Part shown: piece by piece, positions 49,283-62,035 of the stretch
How positions within the stretch are numbered: position 1 is the first letter of the stretch
Layout: every line of letters begins with the position of its first letter
Origin: Charina bottae
Lineage: Eukaryota > Chordata > Lepidosauria > Squamata > Charinaidae
NCBI GenBank assembly: GCA_023362775.1
Contig: JALMGJ010000003.1
Span: forward strand, 78,474,355-78,538,354
DNA length: 64,000 bases
Reading direction: 5' to 3'
The notes under the pieces: generated by a model
Seen by the model: the letters and a program-made list of their open reading frames with translations, nothing else
Databases searched by the model: none
Told to the model about the DNA's origin: nothing
Made by a program: the position numbers and the translations under genes

Positions 49283-49789
49283 AACCAAAGGAGTCTGAAA
49301 AGGAAGCAAGTTAAGGCAGGAACAATGATATTTTATACTTACACCATTGGTATAATATGAAGTTTTGATTAGTTCTGTGATTGACTGTCACTGCAAATAG
49401 ATCTACAAAGGTCATCCCAACTATACTTAAATGAAAGTACCTCATTATAAATGGGACAAATGATCATGATACCAAATAATTGTTACTTCTGCATTATCAG
49501 TAAAGACTGCTTGTTGTTGAAAACTACATATTGGAATTCTATTTAATAAGCTTACATCTAACTGTCTTGCTAAAAAGAAGGAAATTCCATCAAAGAAGAA
49601 ACAGTGTTTCACTGTAAACAGAAAGAAGCAAGTCTTGGAATCAAAGCTAAGCAGTAACAGATAGATATCAGGTTGAGAGAAAAACTTTCAGAAGAAGTAA
49701 GAGAGTGAGATCTGATAACTTGGGTTGCTACAGATTTTGCTGAAATAACAGCACCCAAAGGCCACCTTCCTTTCATAAAATATAATCAT

Positions 49790-50023
49790 TTTTTAAAAAA
49801 AATCCGTTCAATCGTGTCCGATTCTCCGAGACTGCCTGGACAAGTCCCTGCAGTTTTCTTGGCAAGGTTTTTCAGAAGCGGTTTACCATTGCCTGCTTCC
49901 TAGGGCTGAGAGAGAGTGACTGGCCCAAGTTCACCCAGCTGGCTTTGTGCCTAAGGCAGGACTAGAACTCATGGTCTCTCAGTTTCTAGCCTTGTGCCTT
50001 ATACCACTACACCAAACTGGCTC
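49790..50023 (-). mobile_element. Second SINE family, full-length copy with BovB-like tail
   Basis: On the minus strand: GAGAGCCAGTTTGGTGTAGT, GAGTTCTAGTCCTGCCTTAG and GGTAAACCGCTTCTGAAAAA, then CTGCAGGGACTTGTCCAGGC and GAATCGGACACGATTGAACG. The last part is BovB-like, in contrast to the L2-like tail of the copy at 22553-22812. Confidence 0.8.
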
Positions 50024-51139
50024 TCTAATCATTTAAATGCCTTCAGCATTAAATGGAGATTCCAGGAGGGAAATATTTACATTGCAGGAGATTTCAAAAG
50101 GAGGATCCTGGCAGAAACTTTTTGACATGCTGATGAGATGTTACAGAAACATATGAAATGCAATACAGTATAACAGAAAATGTAAAAACACCTGCCAACT
50201 AAGACTGTTAGGATGCAGGCTGTGTTGAATCCAGATCTGAGAAACATCACCATTGGTGACCCAATAGAGAGACAACTTTTTCCTACTGTCACAATGTTCT
50301 CCAGGTCAGCTCGTAAGTATGTACTATGAATGTTCTTATAGATAAAAGAATAGTCTGGCTGGAACCCTGGTCATAATGTAAATGGGATAGCTGTTTCCTC
50401 TTAACCTCCAGATTTGAAACTGTAATTATCTGGGATCTGGATTCTGAATACATTTCTGAGAGAGAAGATCTGGATACAATAAAAGTGGCCATCATGTTTA
50501 GCAAGACAAGTGTGTATCAGATCTAAAAACCAAAGCTTCCTGGACTAGAAGTGGGATATTAAGATCATGTCTGTCCTCTTTTAACATACAGTATAAGCCT
50601 TCACTTTCTGGGAATTAGAGGAACAGCAGGAAGAGCATATAGGAGACCCTGGGGATATCTGTGTCAGTGCTTTGATTGCTTTTGTGGTTGATTGGTAATG
50701 CAAAAAGGTCCACAAAGGGAATACTAAATTGAGTTGAAATGTTGCCAAAGACTGCAGGACTCAGACTCCGCTATCCTGGATCTAGGTCCCCCTGACTGAT
50801 CCAATCCACAACTGAAATGAACAGAACTTTCCAGAAATACACAGTATTCTGCTAAAAGATTGATGATAGGAAGCTCTGCCCATCAATGTATCAGAAGTGC
50901 TGCCTGCATCAGAAAAGTGATCTGGATCTTCCTTGATGCTCAATATATGTTCTTGTAGTTGTTTTGACTATGACTAGAATATTGTGATGGGCCAGCAGAG
51001 GCTGAAAACATGCCAGACCAAATGGTTCCTTTAAACTGATTGCCTGTGTTTCTTGGCTGATCAGAAGTCCTGGACCTACCTTACCTATGGGTTTCCCAGT
51101 GTCATAAACTAGCATCTGCAATAATTTGGATTATATTTG

Positions 51140-51825
51140 ATACCTACATCACATCCCGTCTGGATTACTGCAATGCACTCTACATGGGGCTGCCCTTGAA
51201 GAGAATTTGGAAGCTTCAACTGGTGCAGAATGTGGCTACACGGGTAGTAGATGGAGTCGGATATTCGATGCACGTAACACCGCTGCTATGTGAGCTGCAT
51301 TGGTTGCCAGTGTGCTTCTGGGTGCAATTCAAGGTGCTGGTTGTCACCTTCAAAGCCCTTCATGGCTTGGGACTGGGTTACCTAAGGGACCGTCTTCTCC
51401 CAGTTGTTTCTACCTGTCCAATTTGATCTGGTAGGTTGGGTATGCTACGGGTCCCGTCAGCCAAGGAATGTCAGTTGGCGGGGACTACAAGGCATGCCTT
51501 CTCTGCCGTAGCCCCTGCCGTCTGGAATATTCCCCCTTCAGAGATCAGGATGTCCCCGACCCTGTTGGCCTTTCGCAAGGCCATGAAGACCTGATTATGT
51601 GCCTGGGCCTGGGGCCCCGAACGTGGGAATGGTCCTGTTTCTTGGCCATATTAACATCCATACATTGCTTAATTGGCAGCCATGTATATTTATTTTGTAT
51701 TTTAACTGTTTTAATTGTAATTACTTCAATATTTTAATGGTTTTTATTGTTGTAAGCCACCCAGAGTCACTTCCTGAGATGGATGGCTATAGAAATCGAA
51801 TAAATAAATAACTAAATAAATTTCC
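51140..51825 (+). pseudogene. L2-type LINE, C-terminal end and tail
   Basis: Begins in [20 protein letters not shown], then [55 protein letters not shown] and, frameshifted, FRDQDVPDP-like sequence. The tail is AAGCCACCCAGAGTCACTTC and (AATA)n. It is a different subfamily from the 44918 copy, with a GAGTCAC-type tail rather than a GGGAGATGGGCGG tail. Confidence 0.8.
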
Positions 51826-52949
51826 TTTCTTCAGAGTGGAGGATGGATGAAACCACCAAAGTATCATTTTTTTCATTCTAGTTAGTGTTAGCAAAGTTGA
51901 ATGAGTTTTGAAACAAGTTTGGATTAGAATGGCAAAAGAAGACACTGCAGAGGCTGAGAATGGGCTGTTGCCCATGGCACTGAACTTATTCAGGCCACCC
52001 ACATACCCTGAAGTCTCACTATAGACTAAAGATCAATCCTTGAAGGACTAACCTGACAAATTGTTGTGTGATCTGTCTCCTTAACTCTGGAAGAAACACC
52101 ATAGCTTTCTCCATGTCCAGAATCTCCTTTAGATGTTGTAAGCAATTTTAAAGAGATAAATAGCTCTTCTCAAAGTTTACTAAGAATTCCAGCTGTTGCA
52201 AACATGTCAATGTTGCCTGCACATCTCTCAGTCCCTGTTGTAGAAAAGGCGATCAAATTAAAATACTATCCCAATAATGATATATGTGTACTCCCAGACT
52301 CTTAATATAAGCCATCATCACTGGTGCAAATCCAAGGTGCAGAAGGCAGGCTGAGTGGGAGATCTGCATGTTAGAAATAGATTCCTCAGTTTAGTTAGTT
52401 CTTAAACTAAGAAGCTTTTATTGACTGGGGAGAATACATATATGAAGATATGTTTGCTATAAGCGTAGGGAAGACAGTTCTGTCTTACCATTTCCGGTCC
52501 CTATTTTGTGAAAACTTTGAGTAGATGCTGTATAATTTTCTGCTGATGGCACTGGTTCTATCACATTGAGCTGCAGAAGATATTCAATGGATTTAACAAC
52601 AGCTAATGTTTTTCACCAAGTGTGAGTTAGTGAACGAAACCAACATTGGCAGAGGGAAAACAGTTAAACTTTACGGCATCATTGTAGTGTAGTGTGTTTA
52701 GGAGTCAAGCATTCAATGGAATTTAATACTACAGTGGAACAAAAGCACCTTATCTTTTCCTCCCACTAGATTTTGATGTTTGTGGCTTTCTTTCTGTGGA
52801 TTTAAAGAGTAGAAGAATCACATGACTCAGTTTATTGTGGTTTGGGCTGAAATCTGGAGTAAGGTCAAAGGGTTTTGTAGTCTTTGGCATTTAAAGTTCT
52901 GGTTTGGACTAAAGGAACATAAAAGGCTTCTAGAAGTGAAGAAGTAACT

Positions 52950-53280
52950 ATGTATGCATGTATGTATGCATGTATGCATGCATGCATGCATGCATGCATT
53001 TATTGCAACCTAAATACTGCCTGACCCAAGTCAACTGTAGTGTGGGTAGCTCACAGCATAAAACAACATAACAAACATGTAATCCAAAGACAGAACATAG
53101 TAATAAACAAGATGGCACATCCAATCAACAACACATATCGTATACCCAGCAAGGGCTCAATTAAAACTTCATCTAAAGTGTCTTCTGTAAGTCTGCCCTC
53201 TTTGAGTGGACCAACCTTGATTTGGAATCCACATTCTAGTACTTTATCTGCTGGCTGGCTGTAACATTTACAGCAATAGC
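52950..53280 (-). mobile_element. (TATG/CATG)n repeat and a possible LINE tail
   Basis: About 50 bases of TATG/CATG units (52950-52998) are followed by TTTATTGCAACCTAAATACT and GTGGGTAGCTCACAGCATAA. The latter looks like an antisense retroelement 3' end with AATAAA, but I cannot assign a family. Confidence 0.35.
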
Positions 53281-54416
53281 CCTGACTGAGAACTGAATAC
53301 TGCCTAAGTTGGCAGCAGCCAGAAAGGCCACAGCCTTTGCCAATTTATTCATTCTCTGTCCAATTTCATGAAGAACCATATGGATGACCTCCAACCACTA
53401 TTTTAGCCATAGGACGGAAGCCCTAGCAAAACTAGAGGTGGTTGTAGCAGCCTTGAAAGTATAAGAGCTGAAGCTGGTAGGAACCAACCCCAAGGTAGAG
53501 AGGTCCCTTATGCAAACATATCACAGCCATCCAAGATCATCAGATGAAATTCCAAGTATCCATTAATTCAGAAAGGAGAGAGAAAGAAGCTGAGAATTTA
53601 AACTTTGGAACATAGATATAAAAATGCTCTGAATTCCTTGCTTTGTAATGGGTAACTGTTATGCTTAAGGCTTCATTCCTGTCTGCAGCTTAGCTATATT
53701 TGACACTGCTTCTCCAGGTTAAGCCAAGTACCTCAAGAGCTGAGATTTACTTCTGAATCTTGGTGTAATGACTGATTGATAATGTAGAAAATCATGAGAC
53801 TTCCTGAGAAGTCTCTCTTTTCCTCTGTCACCTGAGTGTTTTGGCATTTCCCCCTACATGTATAATGATAGCTCCAGACACTAAGGCAGCCATGAGAGCT
53901 TCCACTAAGAGAGAATCAAACATCTTCTGAGGAACAGTTTGATGTTTGTTAGTAAAAGAAAATCACCCTTTAGCCTTACCTGGAGTTGTCTATTTTATTT
54001 AACACATTATTGAAATTCTCCAGAAAAGGAAAAATAGCAATGAGGAAAACCTCAATCACTCCAGAGGTCTTTAGGGAATCCTCTGAGGCAACATTGGGAA
54101 GATTAACTTCTAATGTTTTGCAAACCCTTTTTTAAAAGAATAGTAAAATCATCTTTTCTTCCTCATCAGCCAATAACAGACCTCCCTTCCATCCGAAGAG
54201 AGTGGGAGGCAGGAAAATCAGAAGAGCCTGACCAAAGAGAGAAACCCTGAGCAGGCCAATACTATGGAAGGTCACCTTTAGTGACTTTTTTCTTGGTGGT
54301 TGAGAAGCCAGGGGAGGGATTCTGCCCAGATTATTGCAGTTGGGGGAGGAGGACTAGGAAACTGAACAAGAGTCAGCCTTTTCATCCAGGAGCACATGTT
54401 GGTTGTAAAGCTAAAG

Positions 54417-54673
54417 CAGGGCTTTCCAATGTTTTCCCGCAGCGACACACCAACCGCCGTGGGAAAACCCGGAAGTGCCGCTGTTGCGGCAGCGCGCAAA
54501 AACCCGGAAGCTCTGCTGCTGCTTTCGGGTTTTTGCGTGCCGCCATTGGTGTGTCGCCGCGGGAAAACCCGGAAGCGCTGATGATGATCAGCGCTTCTGG
54601 GTTGTGTGGCGACACACCAGACTGTGTGTGGCGACACACTTTTGTGTCGCGACACACAGTTTGGAAAGCTCTG
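54417..54673. mobile_element. hAT-type MITE, family 1 copy C
   Basis: CAGGGCTTTCCAATGTTTTC to ACACAGTTTGGAAAGCTCTG, 257 bp, with an exact 8-bp duplication AGCTAAAG (54409-54416 and 54674-54681). The interior has alternating GGGAAAACCCGGAAG units in both orientations. The left terminus is diverged from the right one. Confidence 0.92.
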
Positions 54674-54735
54674 AGCTAAAGGAAAAAATGGCCATTTTAC
54701 AAGCCAAGGTGATGGGCACCTTGCTCAATCAACTT

Positions 54736-54765
54736 TTTAAATCTTCCCAGCTGGGAAGATTTAAA
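54736..54765. repeat. Perfect 30-bp palindrome
   Basis: TTTAAATCTTCCCAG joined directly to CTGGGAAGATTTAAA with no spacer. It lies 55 bases beyond copy C of the hAT MITE. No known element end is recognised. Confidence 0.9.
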
Positions 54766-55688
54766 TCTAAACAGCTGGGGATATTGGATGGAGAGCTCAT
54801 TCAAAATTACTTACTCTGCCCAATTACAGAATTTCAGATAGAACAGGATGCTAGTCATAACATAATGGCCTAAAAAGCATACACTCCATCTACTTGATAT
54901 TAAGCCCCATTTTCTTTTATGCAAACTAAAATATGCATATTTTCATCTTAGGAAATGGTTAAAGTGATAGCTATTTTAGGACTTTTCCATTCATATATGT
55001 TGTTCAAAAGCATGTGATTTTCCCAGTTACATTTCCCTTATAACAAATATAGCTGAAGGAAATATATAACTGCACATGAACAAGGGGCTTGTTGAAGGCT
55101 CTTTCCAGTTTATTATTATAGTTAAAGCATATATTGGTATACGTTTATGGTAGCCAATGAAATTGTAATAACCAATGTATTGTGACAGTAAACAAAAAAA
55201 GTAATAAAAATCCAATGAACGTGGGTGGTGGTATCTGCTCCTGCAGAGAGATCCAATGGCCGTTGCTGTTACAATAAAAGGAATCTTCTCTTTATCTGTT
55301 GGACTTCCCATTATTAGATAAAGAAATGTTTCCCACAATAACAGGTAATGGAAAGACCAGTTGCCCACTCAATCTGCTCAGTGTCCAGGCCCCTTGGTGC
55401 CCAGAGGAATGGAGGAAGGAACTGGTCAATGGCTGCTTCCTCCATTAATAAAAATGACTCCAAGGAATCCACTTCATTGAGAAATCATATTTTACCATAA
55501 TGGTTTATCTACACTTATAACTTTATTTATACCGATTAGTGTTTGAAGTTTAAGAATGACAATTAACCATAATATTCTTAGCACTGGTCTATTCAATTGA
55601 ACTTTTGCCTTTATTGTAAGATAGAACAGTGTTTATATTAAATGCTGTTATCTGTGTATCTGCTCACATAAAGACCACATAAACTCAC

Positions 55689-55840
55689 TGTTCAGCAATA
55701 ATGTATTGGTCCTCTAGCGCAGTGCATTCCACACCAGCTACTTGTACATTGTGGGCTATCTCAGAGAAATCCAGCCCCAGGTTAACACCACGAATCGTCA
55801 CTTGTGTTCCTCCTTCTGGTGGACCTGACAGTGTTAGGAT
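55689..55840 (-). CDS. PLXNA2: Plexin-A2 internal exon, first IPT/TIG domain, N-terminal part
   Basis: This is the first (5'-most) of six plexin exons in the window. It encodes 50 codons plus two bases, starting [16 protein letters not shown] and ending in the IIAEQ region, the start of the first IPT/TIG fold after the PSI repeats. Class A plexins are single-pass receptors for semaphorins; the IPT/TIG stalk lies outside the cell between the sema domain and the membrane. On the minus strand the acceptor is a pyrimidine-rich tract ending CAG before ATCCTA, and the donor is GTGAGT after CA. The reading frame leaves in phase 2 and joins exactly to the next exon to make a Gln codon. The paralogue call is from recalled family similarity, not a search. 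Confidence 0.93.
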
Positions 55841-58800
55841 CTGGGGAAGTAAGAAAAACACCGTGTTGACAATGGAAACAAACTTTAGCTCTATAAAACC
55901 AGAAGAATTTGGTGAGAAAAATAAAGATGGTTCTATAAATGATTGTGAGAAAGATCTAGCTTCCAGTTCTCCCCAACCCATTCACCTGATTAGTACAATA
56001 CAGTACTTTCAAATCTCTGTTCTTAGGAATGTAATGTGGATGTATTTATGAAATCATAATGAATAGCTTGAATAATGAATATGTCTAGAAGTAGCTAAGG
56101 ATGAGACAACACATTCCTACTGTATAGTTCTGGCTTAAGTGCTTTGATGAAACAATATATTCAGCCTAGGCTTATGAATATGAAATGTCATATACAGTGG
56201 TTTAGTGGTTACTTTTGACGTGTAGAATCTCATCATGATGTATATATCCATATACATGTCTCAGAGAATAGCAATAAGTTGTATAGCATTCAATGTATTA
56301 GCATTAACTATAAAATACACATACATACCTAAAAATACATCTAATATGAAGAACACCGGGAAGTGTTCACCTAAACAGAGAGGATCACTATGGGAAGATG
56401 TGTTTAATGAGGCACTATGCAAAGATGCTTGGAAATGAAGCATTAAATGGCACTTAATATGCAATGAAGTGTGAGTTGCCCAAGAAATCTGCAGTCTTTC
56501 CAGGTACAGCAATTTGAACATCAGCACATCTGAATATGGTCTCTGAACATTGCAGGAGCAGAAATAATTTAATGGTCTGTGACTGTAAAACATCAACTCT
56601 GGCAATACTGTTATCAGAATAAGCCAAAAAGAGCAAGCAAGATCGCTCTCCAGAACTCTTCATTAAACAGCAGGTTAAGCAACAAGGAAGGGAAACCAGA
56701 AGCAGGGAGAAAAGAACATGCTAGCTTGTTTAAGTCAAACTATCACATTTAGCTTCAGTGTTTTTCTCCCTTTTTTATTGAATGAATAGAAGTTGGAGGT
56801 AAAATGCAAAATATCCTAATACTGTATACTATACAACTCCAGGATTAGGTGAACCATATAATGTAAACAAAATGATGATAAAGATTTAGGCAGATTAAAT
56901 CTCAAACGTTATTCTGATGCCTTTCAGCTGAGACATTTCATATCTTTAGGAATTAACATGTCAATAGGTACAAAGGAAGTTAGTCTAAGCACTGGACTCC
57001 AGTGATGGTAAGAACATTTCTCTTGATATTAAGAAATTAGAATGTACAGTATTATCTCAAATCCATATTTGGAAGTAAAGGTGAAACAATATTTCTGTTC
57101 TTGTATTTCTTGATCAATGTTTGTAAAATATGAAAATAAGTTTATCAATACAAAAATCGGATTTTATAGAATTAAAGCTTTATAATGAAATCCTATTATA
57201 CTATTATTCCTGTTGAATATACAGTATATTTGGCAAAAGGATTGGTTACAACTTCCAATTTGATTCCAAGTGTGTAAAGTTCAACAATTCCTCCATTAGT
57301 GAATTTGATCTCATCAGTTATGAACATTTGAGGAATGGTATTCATTCTATTTCATTCTGCAACATTCATATTTAGCATGATAGGTTGTCTTGAAAATCTC
57401 AGAAAATTCTGGGAGGATAATTTTGGAATTGGAATACCTGATGGCAGAAAATTCTATTTAAATCGATTTCAGCAAGTGATTATGAACTGGTCATGAAGAT
57501 AATTGTTAGGTGGTAGTTCATAAATTGTATCCTTTCTAGATTGTATTAGTGGGGTTGTAATTGATATATATCTGGGTGAAAATGCCCAGTTAGTAACAAA
57601 AACAAACCAGTGTATTGTTTTTAAAAAAGTTAAACCAAAAACATGATAGACATGTTCACCTACCTTTACTTTTTTTTTTTTTTGGGGGGGGGGATATGCA
57701 TTTATGAAGAACTTAGGGAAATTACTCAACAATCATTCACAATGGATTCTGCTGTTGGCTTATTGTCCCTATGCATATAAATTAATGAGCAAAATAAAAT
57801 GATTTGATTCCTTTTGTTGCCTGCTAAATTTGTTACAGTAAAATATTGGAAGTAAAAATACAGCCTTCATTAGTTTTGTTTTATATAAAAATGCTCTGCT
57901 TTGATTTGGTTGAAGAATTAACACAACAGAGAACCTTGGTGAAAAACCCATCACAATTAAGGATGAATTTATTCAGAGCTGATCATCATTCAATAACTTT
58001 ATTACAATATTTTCTTAATTGATAAACTTTCTCTGAACAAATGTTCTGTATTGAAATGATGAATATAATGTAGATGATTGTCTTTAGGATCAGATATCTT
58101 TAGGAGAAGATAGCAGACTTAATTCAAGTACTGCTTATTTTTTTCAGGTAGAATATCAGGAGCTGCTGAACAGAGAATCAAATAATTGTTAACCCCCCAT
58201 TCTGAAACTACAAAATCCAGCAATGATCTAGAACTGTCACCAGGTCTAAGTGAAAATAATACATTTCTTATGAGGAACAATAGTAAAGAAGAATCTACCA
58301 AGATTTTATTAGTGAATATAAGAAACAAATTGAAGGTGTATTGAAAAGTATTACTAATGGTTAGAGAGTACATAATCCCGAAAAAGTAGTAACAGTTTAG
58401 TTTCTCCTTTAAAAGGACTGCTTGACTCCAGATTTAGAAATATTTCAAATCGATCATCTTGGCTTCTCTTCTCTTTTTCATATAAACATAAAAGGAACTC
58501 CCATCACTGAAAGAATACTAATGGGGAACGAGTCTCATGCATATTTAATTATAATTCAAAATAATGAAAACCCTACATCTAATAGATTAAAAACAAATCT
58601 GAATTGTCACCTCAAAATCCCAGTGTTTGAGACTGATTCATGCTAAAGGCCTATATACTTCCAATTTTTCATTGCCTTCTAAGTTTTAATCTCTTTTTTT
58701 ATACTGCCTTAAACACTGTGATATAATTCCATCTTTAAATTTTCTTCCACATTTACTGAGGTGATAAAGTTATTTTATTAAGAAAGGAAAACTGAGATTC

Positions 58801-59191
58801 TCACATTTTCAGCACACAGTATTTAAAACAATGCTTTAAAAAACTAAAATAGGTTCTCATATAAGTAGCAGGAACTGGCATCATTTCCTACTTCCCCCAC
58901 TTTTAGTAAATTTTGCAAATATCACGTAGTAAACTAAGTTTTTTTGGGGGGGTGCATTTATATGACAATCTCCATGCACAGTGAGATTCAGGCAACATTT
59001 TCAGGTACTGCATTCTTTTCAGTGGAATGTGCATTTGGATGCATGTTGCAGTATGGAGATGCATTACACCAACTTACCTTGGAAATACATTGATACATTC
59101 TGTCTTCCTTAGATACTTTCCTCTTTGCAAAACTTCATTTCTCCCCTTTGCAGTGGGGTGTGAAATAACACCAAAAAGATTCATCTACTTC

Positions 59192-59220
59192 ATTAGAGGT
59201 GCTGACTAAACACCTCTAAT
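59192..59220. repeat. 10-bp inverted repeat with 9-nt loop
   Basis: ATTAGAGGTG, loop of nine bases, then CACCTCTAAT. Exact arms, isolated in quiet intron sequence. Confidence 0.8.
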
Positions 59221-59819
59221 TCTTATACTGTGTCTGCTGCACTACAGGGATCCACAAATGCCCAATGTGTGATTTTCATTCATACTGAATATAATGCATT
59301 TGATTTACCTTCCAATGCTCATTTTTAATGGAAATGTTTATATGAGTTTATAGAATCATATTATTACTGAAAGGAAGAGGCTATTCTTAGGGATATATGT
59401 GTGTTTCTGCAGGCTTATAAGAGAAGGCATTTACTTATTATATCCCACCCAGCATACTATAACATCACTACTGTAGAAGCGCTATTGAAAAATCATGCAA
59501 GAAGACACAAAGCATCTTTACCTCTTTCAATCCAGGCCTCTGAACAGCAATAATGTTTACAAGATAATATTGGTTCCTGTTCTAAATAATTTTCATACTA
59601 TAAAATTCAACCGAAAGAGTTGGAGTTGTGTAGTGGCTATGTGGAAGACAATTATATTTCGAGGAGTTTAAGTGACATACAGTATTTTGATTTTCTCCTT
59701 CACACGAAGAAGCTTAGAGTTTATTTTGAGTTATACTAATGTTTAGCTGGCTTATTGTTTTTTATTTCTGTTTGAAATGGGGCGGGGAGGGAAAACCCCA
59801 AGATTGTTTATGTTAGCTA

Positions 59820-60430
59820 GCTTACCTGTATAGCTTTCCTGGTTCTTGGATTATGCCATAAACAGGTGCTCCAGACCCTGGGTACTATCTAGTCAAGGTC
59901 AGATCCTGCAGTCTCAGTACCATGGAAACAGGGTCACAAGATTTTAGGGCCAGACTTTGATAAAAACCTTAGGATTGCCTCTTGAGTGGGGAGCTTGGCC
60001 ACAGACCCTGATACGAGGTGCTGTGTGCAAAATGGGCTTGGGAAGCTTCCCCTCAGACTCAGGGCTGAGTACTCTGGAAATAGAGCCACCCTGGGGCATC
60101 TTTTCTGGGAGCTTCTGCACATACCTGAGCACTGGGTGCTGTGGAAATTGAGCCGCCCCGGGGTATCTCCACTGTCTTTATTAAAGGGTTCCTGACAGCC
60201 TATGGGAAACTGGGTATCATCTTGCTTGGTATGTTATGATTTTTATTTCTTTCTGCTATGCTTTTTATGCTTCTGTTTAATCTGCTTAAACTGTGGTTCT
60301 GTTTAAATTTGTTTGCTTAAGTTAATAATAAAGCTTAAAATCTCTTTACTTACTGGTGTGCTTATTGTCTCTGGATCTAAAAGAACCAATTGTCTGGGCA
60401 CCTGATCACTGCCTCGACACTTGGCAGAAC
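59820..60430 (+). other. LTR-like segment with a polyadenylation signal
   Basis: About 600 bases of GC-richer sequence with an internal diverged repeat (GACCCTG...GGGTATC-like units). AATAAA is at 60327, then GTGTGCTTATTGTCTCTGGA and a CACTTGGCA end. The order (body, AATAAA, short T-rich end) recalls a solo LTR. I see no second copy, primer-binding site or target duplication, so it remains a candidate only. Confidence 0.3.
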
Positions 60431-60489
60431 AAGTTGATGAGCAGGTAAAGGCTTGCTATATGACCATATTCAATAACAGTTAAGACAGA

Positions 60490-62035
60490 AAAGTCAGGTT
60501 AACTGCAGCCTGCTGTTTGGTCTGGATGAAAGAGTTGGTATTGCTGAGAAATAAGAGAATGTTAGAATTAGGACATAACCTAAGGTTTGTTTGGCATGGC
60601 TTTTTATGGTACGATAAAGTTAATGTAGATTTTAAAAATCATTATGTGAGAAGTGCCATATTAAGAAAATGGAATAAATACAAGCCGAGGCTATGCCCAA
60701 AAATACCTTTATTGGTCGCAGCACAAGAAACATTTTTCAGAAAAGAAACAGAGGACAAAGACAAATGGTTATCATATAAAGATTTGTTAGTACAGAAAAA
60801 TGGAGAACTTAAGGTGAAATCAAGAGAACATTTGACTTCAGAGGGATATAGTTTTCAATGGTTTTCATATGCACAACTGAGAGAAAAATTTAATATAGAT
60901 AAAAAGGTTACTGGAATTGAACAACACAAGATGAAATGTGAAATTGAATTATGTACAAATGATGAACACGTCATTGCAAAAATGAATAAACTTTTGCTGA
61001 GATTTGAAATGGAAGAACACGTTTAAGATTGCATAATAAAATGAGCTAAGAACTTTGGTTATAACATACAGGTGGATCAATGGGAAGGAATGTGGGGAAA
61101 AGGATAGAAATCTACATTGTGTTAAGAGAGAATTTTTATAAAATGATGCACCGTTGGTATATGACACCAGATAAATTATCTAAGATGTATAAAGGTACAT
61201 CTGGCCAATGCTGGAAATGTGAAAAACATGAAGGGACATTTTACCAGGCATGGTGGACTCGTGAAAAAGGAAAAAAATTGGATTCAGGTACATTTCACAT
61301 AGCTTTATTGTAAACCGCCCAGAGTCCCTCTTTTGGGGGAGATGGGCAGTGACAAAATTTGATAAATAAATAAATGATGCAAAGAATTTTAAAGATTAGT
61401 ATTAGGATGAAAACAGAGCTTTTTTTTTTACTGGGGGTTATGGACAATCAATTAGAAAAGAGTTATGGAAGATTGATTTTATATATTGTAATGGTAGTAA
61501 GATTAATATATGCAAAACAATGGAGAGAAAAAAACGGAAATACCCACAGTGGAGAAATGGATTGTAAAGATGGCAGAATTAGCAGAAATGGCAAAACTGA
61601 CCTATTTGGTCAGGGATAAAACAATAAGTACTTTTATAAAAACTTGAGAACTTTTATGGACTTTTTGCTGAAACTCAAAAATTGAAATTGTGATTTCTGG
61701 ACTTGCTGATTGAAGAAAGGGCTGAATATGGGACAGAAGGGATCTCCGTAATGTAATCTTAAAGAGTGAGTAGGGATAATAAGCTTATTTGTAGCTGCTA
61801 CAAAGATTGTTGCTTTAATTATCAATATTTAATTATCAATTAAATATTATCAATATTTAATTATTATTTTCTTTTCTTTTTCTAACTGTATTTCTTTTTG
61901 CACTTTTTCTTTTTTCTTTTTTCTCTTTCCTAACTTTTCTTTATACATTTTCATGTTTATCTTTTATCTATGTAAAATTTTTCAATAAAAAATTTATATA
62001 TATAAACATAAACATAAATATATATAAAAGAGAAA
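60490..62035 (+). pseudogene. L1 LINE, ORF2 C-terminal part, interrupted
   Basis: The frame at 60517-61026 has WMKELVLLRNKRMLELG, FVWHGFLWYDKVN and VAAQETFFRKETEDKD. After a frameshift, 61080-61290 has [20 protein letters not shown] and [17 protein letters not shown]. After the nested tail, 61374-61619 has LKISIRMKTELFFLLGVMDN and VVRLIYAKQW. It matches the minus-strand L1 at 29645-31393 segment by segment. The 3' end is AAAAATTTTTCAATAAAAAA at about 61990. Confidence 0.83.
61290..61373 (+). mobile_element. L2/CR1-type LINE tail inserted in the L1
   Basis: TTATTGTAAACCGCCCAGAG, TCCCTC, TTGGGGGAGATGGGCAGTGA and AATTTGATAAATAAATAAAT: the common LINE tail, in the middle of L1 coding sequence. 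It is younger than the L1. Confidence 0.8.

Larger units (their letters stand above)
36858..55688 (-). other. PLXNA2 intron, 18.8 kb
   Basis: The largest complete intron. It holds one CR1 copy, two L2-type LINEs, hAT elements and SINEs, listed separately. The stretches 36960-38800, 40550-42230, 42770-44900, 45960-46300, 46460-47330, 47680-48930, 49300-49780, 50030-51130, 51840-52940, 53300-54400 and 54780-55680 show no gene or clear repeat family. Confidence 0.7.

Noticed and set aside
48887..49314. His/Pro-rich and Gly/Arg-rich frames
   Set aside because: They lie in the G-rich core of a MITE.
53153..53264. Possible exon in the frame at 53040-53264
   Set aside because: It is on the strand opposite to the plexin, has no splice context I trust, and lies in likely retroelement sequence.
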